This document shows positions 52,555 to 61,376 of a DNA stretch of 64,000 bases, in pieces; within the stretch, counting starts at the first letter, position 1, and each line of letters begins with the position of its first letter. The notes beneath the pieces are model-generated. The model did no database searches, was not told the origin of the DNA, and saw nothing but the letters and a program-made list of their open reading frames with translations. The position numbers and the translations under genes are program-made. The DNA lies in contig JAWKZV010000001.1 of assembly GCA_041395745.1 (NCBI GenBank), forward strand, positions 806,001 to 870,000. Direction: 5' to 3'. This DNA comes from Porticoccus sp041395745. Its GTDB lineage: Bacteria; Pseudomonadota; Gammaproteobacteria; Pseudomonadales; Porticoccaceae.

Positions 52555-53628
52555 TCAGTTGTCATTATCTGTGAGCTCACCAATCGTGACGGTCAGATGG
52601 TGCAACTCTTTCCCCCGAAGCAAGCCCAGATCAACCTGAGAACCCGGCAGCAGTGATCCTGCGATTCTTGGCAATACAGCAGGTTCTGTAATGTTGTGCC
52701 CATCCAGACTGATGATGATGTCCCCAGCCAAGACACCGGCCCTATCCGCCGGACTATCCGATTGTACTTGCGCCACAAATCCGCCAGTGCTTAACTTCAA
52801 TCCCGCAGCCTTGGCCAGGTTGGCATCCACCTCCTGAACGTACACCCCGAGCCACCCGCGAGAGACATGCCCCTTGGCGCGAAGCTGCTCGACGACCAGC
52901 CGAGCAACATCCACAGGTACGGCAAAAGACAATCCGATATAGCCACCACCAGGTCGGGAAAATATCTGGGTGTTTATCCCAACGACCTCTCCCTCGAGGT
53001 TGAGCAAAGGGCCGCCAGAGTTACCGGGATTGGTAGCGACATCACTCTGTAAAAAAGGGACGTAACTATCGCCATTCTCGGAGGGAATACTCCTGCCCTT
53101 CGCACTGATGATGCCCGCACTGGCACTGTAGTCGAGACCAAATGGGGCCCCGATGGCAATCACCCACTGGCCAACCCCGACAGTTCCCGAGTCAGCAAAA
53201 TCGAGAGTGGGCAACTGATTGGCAGGAATTTTTAGCAACGCGAGGTCAGATCGACGGTCTGCTCCCACAACTTCTGCTTCAAAAGTGCGGCGATCTATCA
53301 GCTTCACGTCAACTCGCCGCGCTCCAGCCACGACATGATGATTGGTGAGCACGTAACCGTCAGAAGAGATGATAAAACCGGAACCGGTGGCATGGCTCTC
53401 GAGAATGTCGCCCGGTGAGTGTTCAAAAAATCGTAATAAGTGTCTGGCAGGATTTTCTTCACCCAGCTTAGGCTGATTTTTCAGCTCTTCCGGATAGACA
53501 TCGATACGAACAACCGCGGGAGAAGCCGCTGCAACCAGCTCCTGAAAATCTGGCCATTCATGAGCCTCAGCAACTACAGCCGTGAAAAGCACAACCCAAA
53601 AAGGTGTAAACCATAGACGGCACAACAT
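52555..53628 (-). CDS. periplasmic DegS/MucD-like serine protease with one PDZ domain
   Basis: Trypsin-fold HtrA-family protease exported by a signal peptide (LCRLWFTPFWVVLFTAVVAEA). ATG 53628 follows a G-rich ribosome site and gives 357 residues. The catalytic triad is His in TNHHVVAGA near residue 103, Asp in RRSDLALLK near residue 133, and Ser in NPGNSGGPL near residue 207; a single PDZ domain follows. Typical MucD has two PDZ domains and about 470 residues, so this is DegS-like in layout while sitting at the mucD position. It likely acts in the sigma-E pathway or in clearing misfolded periplasmic proteins; which one cannot be read here. Confidence 0.88.
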   Translation of the reverse strand: MLCRLWFTPFWVVLFTAVVAEAHEWPDFQELVAAASPAVVRIDVYPEELKNQPKLGEENPARHLLRFFEHSPGDILESHATGSGFIISSDGYVLTNHHVVAGARRVDVKLIDRRTFEAEVVGADRRSDLALLKIPANQLPTLDFADSGTVGVGQWVIAIGAPFGLDYSASAGIISAKGRSIPSENGDSYVPFLQSDVATNPGNSGGPLLNLEGEVVGINTQIFSRPGGGYIGLSFAVPVDVARLVVEQLRAKGHVSRGWLGVYVQEVDANLAKAAGLKLSTGGFVAQVQSDSPADRAGVLAGDIIISLDGHNITEPAVLPRIAGSLLPGSQVDLGLLRGKELHHLTVTIGELTDNDN

Positions 53629-53679
53629 ACCCTGCCCCCCTACGGACGAACCGGCACACCGACGCACACGACTTAAAAC

Positions 53680-54134
53680 CTAGGGATAGATCGGCGCAGT
53701 GAGCTTGCCTAGCAATACCGGTTGTACCTGGGAATTATTTTTATTAATCGCAGAATGAATTCTCGCCACGACCCCACCACAGACGAGGCCCAGCACGGCC
53801 CCAAGCCCTACAGAGAGATCCGATTGGGAAAAACTGGCACCGAGGATCGCGCCAGCAACCAGCGCGATCAAAGGAAAAAGGTAAATGAAAAAGTCCCGCG
53901 AACGATCACGTCCTCCGGAATACCTATAACCACCTGATCATTGAGGTTCAGGGAATGAAGATCGCAATCCCCTGGCAGAACCCTGATGGCCGCGGGCTTA
54001 CCGGCGAAACGGGCCAACGTTCCCTGACCACATCCCTTTTGAACGGCACAGCTGTGGCAGGCAGATCTCTGAATGGTTTCCACCCACAAACTATCCCTCT
54101 CTAGGGCTATGACACGGCCGGTTTCTTCAATCAC
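53680..54134 (-). pseudogene. rseC: SoxR-reducing/sigma-E modulator RseC (MucC), interrupted by a one-base deletion
   Basis: Inner-membrane protein found with rpoE operons; linked to sigma-E control and, in E. coli, to reduction of SoxR. The first 88 codons give the cysteine-rich cytoplasmic part with CHSCAVQKGCG near residue 26 and run into a stop inside the first membrane segment. One more base in the A run at 53888-53892 (T run on the coding strand) continues it as FFIYLFPLIALVAGAILG and a second membrane helix (GLGAVLGLVCGGVVARIHS), ending at 53680 with 151 residues (E. coli 159). Without correction only a stub and a separate 63-residue hydrophobic peptide would be made. Confidence 0.88.
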
Positions 54135-54205
54135 TGGTTAGGCTGCTCACAAGTCAAGCTCTGAAAACTATAGCGCAGTCATCGCAAAAGAAGACAGCAG
54201 GAGCA

Positions 54206-55168
54206 TCAGTTAAAAGACGCGGGAGCTACTGATTGTGCCACCAGGCGGGCAGTATCGACGGGAATTTCTCCCACAACACAGATCACATACTGGCGTTCAC
54301 CAACTTCAACTCTGGAAAGATAAGCCACAGTAGCGCCTCGTTGAGCCTGCATTTGCGGGAAACTGGCAGTCATCTCAGGATCGATAAAAACCGAAAAAAC
54401 AGACAGACCGTCGGTATAAATCAGGGTTTCACGACCCGAATCATCAGATCGCTCGTGTCCAGCCATCGCGTAACCTGGAGGTAACCAGCCAACCCGCCAA
54501 TTGGAAGTAACCGCTGGTAGCTTACCCTGCTCCATACAGGGAGAGGCATCAGGTGAAACCAGATTATGACCATCGTCTTCAGGACCAAGATCAGCGTCAG
54601 CAATTTCGCTACCCACCTGAATATCCACATACTGGAAACGTTCCAATACGCGATTTTTATTGCCTATCAGCATTGACTGCAGCAAAAGCCCACTGGTTTT
54701 ATCAAGACCCAATACGTACCCGTATCGATGCTCATCCAGTGGAACAATGTGCAGAACTGTCACTTCGTGTCCGGCAATGCGGTCAACCGGCTTAATCTGC
54801 ACGCTGTAATAATTATCCAGGTGATGTTTGGTGATATTGGCTACTCCAGCGGCATTGCCACGCAGCATCGCATCACCAAGCCGTTGACAATTTACGTCAT
54901 TGCCACGGCGAATGACTTCCTGCTGGGGGCCACTGAGCAGCACCAGACGCTCCACTTCACGACCATCCTTCACCGCGTGGAAGACCTTGACGGTCTTCAG
55001 GGTTCCGCCGTGTTCGTAGGTGAAAATTCCGGTGTAATTGAGCTGACGATTGGCTTCAGCCATCTGCTTCAGAAGTTCTTCACCCGAAGCAGAGGCTGCA
55101 ACAAATTGGGAATGAGTCTGCAGTAACAGGCCGACAAGGATGACTGCACAACACCTTGGCAAGAACAT
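54206..55168 (-). CDS. rseB: sigma-E factor regulatory protein RseB (MucB)
   Basis: Periplasmic protein that binds the RseA/MucA anti-sigma factor and shields it from proteolysis until lipid or porin stress signals arrive. The 320 residues have a signal peptide (CCAVILVGLLLQTHSQFVAAS), then the LolA-like large domain (NYTGIFTYEHGGTLKTVKVFH near residue 44) and the C-terminal smaller domain (LPPGYAMAGHERS near residue 223). It lies 13 bases after rseA and 71 bases before rseC on the same strand. Confidence 0.95.
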   Translation of the reverse strand: MFLPRCCAVILVGLLLQTHSQFVAASASGEELLKQMAEANRQLNYTGIFTYEHGGTLKTVKVFHAVKDGREVERLVLLSGPQQEVIRRGNDVNCQRLGDAMLRGNAAGVANITKHHLDNYYSVQIKPVDRIAGHEVTVLHIVPLDEHRYGYVLGLDKTSGLLLQSMLIGNKNRVLERFQYVDIQVGSEIADADLGPEDDGHNLVSPDASPCMEQGKLPAVTSNWRVGWLPPGYAMAGHERSDDSGRETLIYTDGLSVFSVFIDPEMTASFPQMQAQRGATVAYLSRVEVGERQYVICVVGEIPVDTARLVAQSVAPASFN

Positions 55169-55181
55169 GAATATTTTGAAA

Positions 55182-55835
55182 TCAATAGTCCTGACTGGCC
55201 GGCATACGTGCGAATGGCAACATACCCTGGTTGGTATTAAAAGCGGCGTGCTCTGTATGGCGGGACATCAGCTCATTCAGGTAAGCCTGGACCTGCTCCC
55301 GAGTCACTTCGTCCGGGGCCATCTCCTTGACCACAATCACCGGCTGGAGAGCACGATAGCTTTCGGGCTCGGAACTGGCGCTGACAGTGCGCGCAGTAAC
55401 TGCGGGAATACCGAAGTCGGCTGCAGTACGGAGCTGCGGTGTATCAAAGTTCATCTGCACATCATCAACCGAAGCAACCGGAGCTGAAATACTACTGGGC
55501 TGGCTGTATTGCTGAACACCTACAATCGCTACTGCGGCAACTGACGCAGCAATAGCAAAACGGCCAAGGGGTTTCATCATGCGGGAAAGGGCTGCATTGC
55601 GGCCCAAGGCGGGTTCATCTTCAAGAGCGAGACGAATGGAGGCTGAATAATCGATCACCTGATGGGGGAGATCCCGGCGCATGGCACCTGCGGCCAACTG
55701 ATAGCGACGCCACGTGTCGCGCAGTTCATCGGATTCAGCGGTACGCTTAAGTGTACGGTGAAACTCCAACTCCTCTGCTTCACCATCCATGAGGGCTGAA
55801 AGAGACTCTTTTTCGCGAACGTGACGGTCACTCAT
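55182..55835 (-). CDS. rseA: anti-sigma-E factor RseA (MucA)
   Basis: Single-pass inner-membrane protein whose cytoplasmic N-terminus holds sigma-E inactive. The 217 residues start with the RseA_N domain (EKESLSALMDGEAEELEFHRTLK near residue 8; DTWRRYQLAAGAMR near residue 40), a membrane segment near residues 91-108 (FAIAASVAAVAIVGVQQY), and a periplasmic C-terminal domain. It lies 156 bases downstream of rpoE, a wider gap than usual, and just upstream of rseB. Confidence 0.94.
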   Translation of the reverse strand: MSDRHVREKESLSALMDGEAEELEFHRTLKRTAESDELRDTWRRYQLAAGAMRRDLPHQVIDYSASIRLALEDEPALGRNAALSRMMKPLGRFAIAASVAAVAIVGVQQYSQPSSISAPVASVDDVQMNFDTPQLRTAADFGIPAVTARTVSASSEPESYRALQPVIVVKEMAPDEVTREQVQAYLNELMSRHTEHAAFNTNQGMLPFARMPASQDY

Positions 55836-55991
55836 GCCTAACCCACCTTATTTGAGGTCTTTGTCCAGTCTGCCATACAAGGTGGCAGATCACTAGAAAT
55901 ATCAACAAACCAGCCGCATACCGCACACACCGACAACTGGAAATCACTGGTATGACCTGCCCTCAGCAGAAAGGTTCACTGCCAGATGACA

Positions 55992-56576
55992 TTAACCTTC
56001 CAACTGTTTAATTTTTTCATCTATTGCCTCCCTGGCTCTAAAGATACGGGATCTCACAGTCCCCACCGGGCAATCCATCACCTCGGCAATCTCTTCATAA
56101 CTCAGACCTTCAAATTCGCGCAAAGTTACCGCAGTGCGCAAATCTTCCGGGAGATTTTTTATAGCCTGATCGACGACGGCTTCAAGCTCGTCCCGATACA
56201 GCAGGTTTTCAGGGGAATCAATATCCCGCAGGCGATCACTGCCCTCATAGAAGTCCGCCTCCTCTGCGTCCACATCACTTGCCGGAGGACGGCGATTTTT
56301 CGCCACCAGATAATTTTTGGCGGTATTGACGGCGATTCGATACAACCAGGTATAGAAAGCACTCTCGCCACGAAATTTGGCCAGCGCACGATAGGCCTTG
56401 ATGAACGCCTCCTGGACAACATCATTGACTTCGTCAAAGTCCTTGACGTAGCGGCTGACAATGGCGTGCACCTTGTACTGGTACTTCATGACCAACAGGT
56501 CAAAGGCGCGCTTGTCCCCTTTCTGGACACGCTCCACCAACAACCTGTCTTTGTCTGATGCCTGATCGGCTTCCAT
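55992..56576 (-). CDS. rpoE: RNA polymerase sigma-E factor (RpoE/AlgU)
   Basis: ECF sigma factor for envelope stress. The chosen ATG 56576 has GGAG five bases upstream and gives 194 residues (MEADQASDKDRLLVERVQKG), the normal length; the frame is open 12 codons further. Region 2 is visible in YVKDFDEVNDVVQEAFIKAYRAL near residue 55 and FYTWLYRIAVNTAKNYL, and region 4 in LREFEGLSYEEIAEVMDCPVGTVRSRIFRAREA near residue 150. It begins the leftward run rseA-rseB-rseC-protease and is divergent from nadB, as in E. coli and Pseudomonas. A sigma-E-type promoter precedes it. Confidence 0.97.
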   Translation of the reverse strand: MEADQASDKDRLLVERVQKGDKRAFDLLVMKYQYKVHAIVSRYVKDFDEVNDVVQEAFIKAYRALAKFRGESAFYTWLYRIAVNTAKNYLVAKNRRPPASDVDAEEADFYEGSDRLRDIDSPENLLYRDELEAVVDQAIKNLPEDLRTAVTLREFEGLSYEEIAEVMDCPVGTVRSRIFRAREAIDEKIKQLEG

Positions 56577-56615
56577 AACTGCTCCAGTAACAACCCGTTT
56601 GCCGTCAGGCACTTG

Positions 56616-56643
56616 CTAGACCATGGGAATTGAGAATAGTTCG
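56616..56643 (-). promoter_or_regulatory. sigma-E-type promoter of rpoE
   Basis: On the coding strand a -35-like CGAACTA (56637-56643) and a -10-like GTCTAG (56616-56621) are separated by 15 bases, close to the ECF sigma-E pattern GAACTT-15/16-GTCTAA. It lies about 40 bases before the rpoE start and would make rpoE autoregulated, as in related species. Confidence 0.65.
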
Positions 56644-56650
56644 CGGGAAG

Positions 56651-56671
56651 ACCGGTGATTGTGACACCGGT
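56651..56671. promoter_or_regulatory. inverted repeat in the rpoE-nadB divergent region
   Basis: Perfect arms ACCGGTG (56651-56657) and CACCGGT (56665-56671) with a seven-base spacer, adjoining the -35 of the rpoE promoter and about 60 bases before the nadB start. It has the form of a dimeric operator; no T run follows, so it is not a terminator. The binding protein is unknown. Confidence 0.45.
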
Positions 56672-56733
56672 GTTTATTTTCGGCCCGCTATACTATCATG
56701 CCTGACATTCGATTCTAGGATTTCGCCCCCTCG

Positions 56734-58355
56734 ATGAACAAAACGTGTCACCACGATGTGCTGGTTATCGGCAGTGGTGCTGCGGGCATGACCGTTGCCC
56801 TCCAGCTTGCTGACAAATACCGTATTGCCCTGCTCAGCAAAAGTGCCATCCAGTCCGGTTCAACCTGGTATGCCCAGGGCGGTATTGCTGCCGTATTTGA
56901 CAGTGAAGACTCTATCGAATCCCACGTCCAGGACACACTGGTGGCTGGCGCAGGCCTTGCCATGAGGATGCGGTCAGGTACACCGTGGAAAATGGCCCTG
57001 ACGCCATTCGCTGGCTGGTACAGCAAGGCGTCAAATTCACGCTCAACGAGGACAACGACGACTACCACCTGACCCGGGAAGGCGGCCACAGTCATCGCCG
57101 TATCCTGCATACTGCCGACGCCACCGGGAAAGAAGTATCCACGTCCCTGTCTGAACAGGTTCTGCAACACCCCTCAATAGAGGTCTTTGAAAACCATGTG
57201 GTGGTGGACCTGATTACCCAGGCAGACAGCAATTCCAGCCGCATTCGCTGTACCGGGGCTTACGTACTGGATAATAGAGAAGATCGAGTCTGCGTCTTCC
57301 AGGCCAAAGTGGTTGTCTTGGCCACCGGCGGCGCCAGCAAAGCCTACCTCTATACCACTAACCCGGATGGCGCGTCAGGGGATGGCATTGCCGTCGCCTG
57401 GCGTCGGGGCTGTCGGGTAGCGAATATGGAATTTAACCAGTTCCATCCCACCTGCCTCTATCACCCCAATGCCAAAGCCTTCCTCGTCACCGAAGCCCTT
57501 CGCGGAGAAGGCGCCATATTGCGACTGCCCAATGGCGAACGTTTTATGGACCGTTTCCACCCAATGGGCGAACTGGCCCCCCGTGACATCGTCGCCAGGG
57601 CCATCGACCACGAGATGAAACGGCTTGGTAGCGACTGCGTATTCCTTGACATATCTCACCGCACACCTGAATTTCTGGAAAGTCACTTCCCTACCGTGAA
57701 ATCACAGTGCCTAGCTTACGGAATTGATATCACCAGGGAGCCGATTCCTGTGGTACCCGCCGCCCACTACACCTGTGGCGGCATTGTGGTCAATAAAAAG
57801 GGCCAGACCGATCTCTGGAACCTTTATGCGATTGGAGAAACAGCCTTTACCGGTCTGCACGGTGCTAACCGCATGGCGAGCAACTCACTGGTGGAATGCG
57901 TGGTATACGGACAGGCCGCTGCCAAAGCCATCCGCGAAACCATCGACAACATTGCCGAACCGGACCCCGCACGCCCTTGGGATGAAACCCGGGTAACCCA
58001 CTCCGACGAGGATGTAGTGATCTCCCACAACTGGGACGAACTGCGGCGCTTCATGTGGGACTACGTGGGCATTGTGCGCACCCGCAAGCGCCTGGAGAGG
58101 GCTCATCACCGGGTGAAGCTGTTGCAACAGGAAATCCAGGAGTACTACAGCAACTACAAGATCACTCGCGACCTGCTGGAGCTGCGCAACCTGGTATTGG
58201 TAGCCGAGTTGATCATTCGCTCCGCCGAACAGCGCAAGGAGAGCAGAGGGCTGCACTACACCCTCGACTATCCGGAGACGTCCCCGATAGCCAAAGACAC
58301 CATCATGGTGCCGATTAACTTTGCGGCGCAGAACATTATCGTGAGCAAAAACTAG
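56734..58355 (+). pseudogene. nadB: L-aspartate oxidase, interrupted by a one-base deletion
   Basis: FAD enzyme that oxidises aspartate to iminoaspartate for quinolinate and NAD synthesis. The N-terminal FAD motif VLVIGSGAAGMTVALQLA and STWYAQGGIAAVFD are normal through LVAGAG. At 56957-56958 the run TT should be TTT: with one more T the sequence reads GLCHEDAVRYTVENGPDAIRWLV and continues in the next frame through HRRILHTADATGKEV, FHPTCLYHP, AAHYTCGGIVV and ANRMASNSLVECVVYG to 58355. The corrected protein has 540 residues, the E. coli length. It is divergent from rpoE, the classic arrangement, and overlaps the ygfX stop by four bases. Confidence 0.93.
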
Positions 58356-58762
58356 GCTTGCGCCAGAATCAACAGCTGGCGCAGCTTCCGCATAGAATGT
58401 GGATCAACACTGTCCGGCAACAAAAGCAGTCGCTGGCCGCTCCTTCCAACCGAAAAGCGCATCAGTAACATCCCGAACAGGAACTGATAGCCAAGCAGTT
58501 CGGCTGCTTCTTCTCCCCTCCCCCCGGCGAGTGTCCAAGCGCCATCGCGATAACCCACGCCAATCCAGCGCGGACGATGCCAACGCAGATAACTGAAACA
58601 AAAACCTGCAGAGATGAATAAGCCGAGAACAACCAGACGGGAAACACTCAGGGGGCTGAACAGTACCAGCCCCAGAGCGAAAAGGTGGATAAGAACAATC
58701 CAGGTCAGCAATAGCCTGGAAGGTCTGATGACAACTTCAACGGGTTTGGGGGCGCGTGTCAC
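58352..58762 (-). CDS. ygfX: YgfX family inner-membrane protein
   Basis: Small membrane protein cotranscribed with sdhE. The 136 residues have two adjacent membrane segments (LLLTWIVLIHLFALGLVLF and SRLVVLGLFISAGFCFSYL, residues 17-60) and a C-terminal cytoplasmic part ending in RLLLLPDSVDPHSMRKLRQLLI, typical of the family. E. coli YgfX was reported to affect FtsZ/MreB as a toxin (CptA) and, elsewhere, to work with SdhE in flavoprotein biogenesis; its true role is debated. Its start overlaps the end of sdhE by 26 bases, and its stop overlaps nadB. Confidence 0.87.
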   Translation of the reverse strand: MTRAPKPVEVVIRPSRLLLTWIVLIHLFALGLVLFSPLSVSRLVVLGLFISAGFCFSYLRWHRPRWIGVGYRDGAWTLAGGRGEEAAELLGYQFLFGMLLMRFSVGRSGQRLLLLPDSVDPHSMRKLRQLLILAQA

Positions 58763-58982
58763 GGATGATCTGCACTATCCTTTGCAAATCAGGATCCTCA
58801 GGATTCTCGCGGCGCAGGAACCAGCCAAACATATCCTGATCCTCACAATCCAGCAGACGGTGGTAACGCTCCTTGTCCTCCTCATCCAGGGTCGGGTAGA
58901 TCTTATCCAGAAATGGCAGCAATACCAGATCCAGTTCCAGCATACCACGCCGGCTCGCCCAGAAAAGTCGGTTTCTATCCAT
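58737..58982 (-). CDS. sdhE: FAD assembly factor SdhE
   Basis: Small helical chaperone that promotes covalent FAD attachment to SdhA and FrdA. The 81 residues hold the conserved RGxxELD motif as SRRGMLELDLVL near residue 11, with LLDCEDQDMFGWFLRRENPEDPDL near residue 43. It is divergent from ygfZ, the arrangement found in E. coli, and overlaps ygfX. No sdh operon is in the window. Confidence 0.95.
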   Translation of the reverse strand: MDRNRLFWASRRGMLELDLVLLPFLDKIYPTLDEEDKERYHRLLDCEDQDMFGWFLRRENPEDPDLQRIVQIIRDTRPQTR

Positions 58983-59082
58983 TGGTTGATTCCCGTCGAT
59001 TATCTGTGAAAGCCCGGCATTATAGTGGATCGGCTCAGGTTAACCCACTAAGATAGTTTTCCTATCCACCAATGGACGAACT

Positions 59083-60065
59083 ATGAGCGATTGGCAGTCC
59101 TTGCTCGGCAATTGCGGCGCAATTTTCGACACCCCTTACACCCTGTCTTTCGGTGAGCCACCAGCCGATTATGCCCAATGGTTGAACCAGCCCACCCTGA
59201 CCCCCTCGTCCATCTGGGACTGATTGCCGTGGAAGGACCGGATTCCGCCCGATTCCTTCAAGGCCAGCTGACATGCGATGTTCAGAAACTGGAAGTTGGT
59301 GCGAGTGTTCCGGGCGCCTGCTGCAACGCCAAGGGACGAATGCTCGCCAATTTCGTGATCTACCGGGTCGACGAACAGCGCTTTCTCTTGCATCTGCACC
59401 ACTCACTGACCGAGCAGCTTGTTCAGGGACTATCCAAATATGCGGTTTTCTTTAAAACAGCGCTGAGCGATGTTAGCGGCTCTTACCTGGCCCTGGGCAT
59501 CTCTGGAGATACCGTCGCTGACATATCAGCCCTCTCCCTGATTGCTCTGCACTCCCTGGACGATGGCCGCAGGATTTTGATCGTTGATGAGAAGCATTTA
59601 GCTGACGTTTGGCAATCACTCACCCTGACAGCCAACCCAAGGACAAACCTATTCTGGCAATGGCAGGATATTGTCTCCGGCATTGGCTCCGTGCAGGCTG
59701 AAACAGTCGAGATGTTCATCCCCCAGATGCTTAACCTTCAGGCGCTTGCGGCTATCAGTTTCAAAAAAGGCTGCTACACGGGGCAGGAAGTGGTAGCTCG
59801 GATGAAGTACCTCGGAAAACTGAAAAGACATATGTACCGAATCACAACGGCTGCGACTGACCCACTGCCAGCTCCGGGCACACCCTGCTATGTCACTGGC
59901 GGTGAACAGTCCATCGGCAACCTGGTCAATGTAGCCCCCAATGACCAGACGCTGGATTTACTGGTTGTCCTTACGGACGAGTCAGCTTCCAGCTATGAAC
60001 TGGTTATCGGCCACGGCGAACCAAGGCCAATAGAAGTGAAGAAGCTACCATATAACATAGATTAA
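59083..60065 (+). pseudogene. ygfZ: tRNA-modifying/Fe-S cluster protein YgfZ, interrupted by a one-base deletion
   Basis: Folate-binding protein needed for MiaB-type and other Fe-S enzymes. ATG 59083 starts MSDWQSLLGNCGAIFDTPYTL and the frame stops after SSIWD at 59221. The C run at 59201-59205 has five C; with six the sequence passes into the next frame as TLTPLVHLGLIAVEGPDSARFLQGQLTCDV and continues to 60065. The family signature KGCYTGQEVVARMKYLG with its conserved cysteine is near residue 228. The corrected length is 327 residues (E. coli 326). An internal ATG at 59178 would give a plausible but N-terminally truncated product. Confidence 0.9.
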
Positions 60066-60122
60066 TCAATGCATTAAATGATTAATGTAATGTAAAGTGT
60101 AAGAATTAAGGGAGATCACAGC

Positions 60123-60530
60123 ATGCTTGATTGGATATCAGATAACCAGGGATTGCTCACCTGGCTGAGTGTGATTTCCCTGGTCACCTTTGTGGTAAGC
60201 CTGCTGGCTCTTCCATGGCTGGTTTCCCTGATTCCGGCAGATTATTTTCACCACCATCATCGCCATCCCGCACCCTTCAAACAGCGTCACCCGGCAGTTC
60301 GTCTGTTACTGCTCGCCGGAAAAAATCTATTGGGGTTGATCCTGTTGTGCGGTGGCATCCTGATGCTGTTCCTGCCGGGACAGGGACTGCTCACCATCGC
60401 CGTCGGAATGCTGTTGCTGGACTATCCGGGCAAATACAACCTGGAAAGAAGGGTCGTGGGCCACCCCTCAGTCCTGAAGGCCCTCAATTGGCTGCGCGAC
60501 AAACGCAACCAACCACCGATTCAACTCTAA
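60123..60530 (+). CDS. PGPGW-type small membrane protein
   Basis: Uncharacterised 135-residue inner-membrane protein. Two or three hydrophobic segments are seen (WLSVISLVTFVVSLLALPWLVSL at 13-37; LLLLAGKNLLGLILLCGGILMLF at 61-85), then LPGQGLLTIAVGMLLLDYPGK, which matches the PGPGW-family motif in altered form. A histidine cluster (HHHHRH near residue 44) lies in the loop between the segments. The ribosome site is GGGAGA before the ATG. It converges on ung with a three-base overlap of the stop codons and is not obviously coupled to ygfZ (57-base gap). Confidence 0.8.
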   Translation: MLDWISDNQGLLTWLSVISLVTFVVSLLALPWLVSLIPADYFHHHHRHPAPFKQRHPAVRLLLLAGKNLLGLILLCGGILMLFLPGQGLLTIAVGMLLLDYPGKYNLERRVVGHPSVLKALNWLRDKRNQPPIQL

Positions 60531-61264
60531 CCCACCTGCTCTGCTGCATCTCCTGCAGCCAATGACAACGCCTGCCTTGCGGGCAAGCGCCAATCGATGG
60601 GAGTTTGTCCGTGGGCTACCAGATAGTCATTGGCCCTGGAAAAATGACGGCAGCCAAAGAACCCACGATGAGCGGAAAGCGGCGATGGATGCGGAGCTTT
60701 CAGCACCAGATGGCGTTTGTCATCAATAAAGGCGCCTTTCTTCTGGGCATAGCTGCCCCATAGCATGAAGACCAGTCCTTCACGATGCTCGTTGAGCGCA
60801 CGGATCGCACAGTCAGTAAACTCTTCCCATCCCTGCCCCTGATGCGAGCCAGCGTTGCCCTGTTCTACCGTCAAGGTGGCATTGAGCAGCAATACGCCCT
60901 GGTCTGCCCAGGACGTCAGGCAGCCGTGATCGGCAGGGGGTATGCCCAGATCACGCTGTAACTCCTGATACATGTTGCGCAATGACGGAGGAATATCCAC
61001 ACCGGGTAACACGGAGAAACACAGCCCGTGGGCCTGATTGGGACCGTGATATGGATCCTGGCCAAGAATCACCACTTTGACCTTGTCGAAGGGCGTGTGA
61101 TTGAACGCGGTAAACCAATTCGATCCCGCCGGATAGATGATTTTTCCCTGTTCTTTTTGCCGCTGCAGGAACCTCCGCAACCCGACCATATAGGGTTTAT
61201 CGAATTCCTCTTCGAGAACGGCAAGCCAGGAAGGATCGAGTTTGATAGTGCGTTTGTCCGCCAC
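60527..61264 (-). CDS. ung: uracil-DNA glycosylase
   Basis: Removes uracil from DNA to start base-excision repair. The water-activating motif ILGQDPYHGPNQAHGLCFS (catalytic Asp of GQDPYHG) and the DNA-intercalating HPSPLSAHRGFFGCRHFSRAN are both present. The frame is open to 61342, but family members start near ADKRTIKLDPSWLAVLE; GTG 61264 gives 245 residues and is preferred although its ribosome site is weak. It is divergent from the patatin gene and converges on the PGPGW gene. Confidence 0.95.
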   Translation of the reverse strand: MADKRTIKLDPSWLAVLEEEFDKPYMVGLRRFLQRQKEQGKIIYPAGSNWFTAFNHTPFDKVKVVILGQDPYHGPNQAHGLCFSVLPGVDIPPSLRNMYQELQRDLGIPPADHGCLTSWADQGVLLLNATLTVEQGNAGSHQGQGWEEFTDCAIRALNEHREGLVFMLWGSYAQKKGAFIDDKRHLVLKAPHPSPLSAHRGFFGCRHFSRANDYLVAHGQTPIDWRLPARQALSLAAGDAAEQVG

Positions 61265-61376
61265 AGAACATTTCCGGTTAAGATGAAGGAAGGCAGCAAT
61301 AAACCGGAATTCATGCACCAAATCAACCTCCAGCGAGGGCAACGGCAGCAGGATAGTCCTGTAACAGGATCAAGCT

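Noticed and set aside
53680..53871. Independent 63-residue membrane peptide gene beside rseC
   Set aside because: It is the missing membrane half of RseC in the adjacent frame, with no ribosome site of its own.
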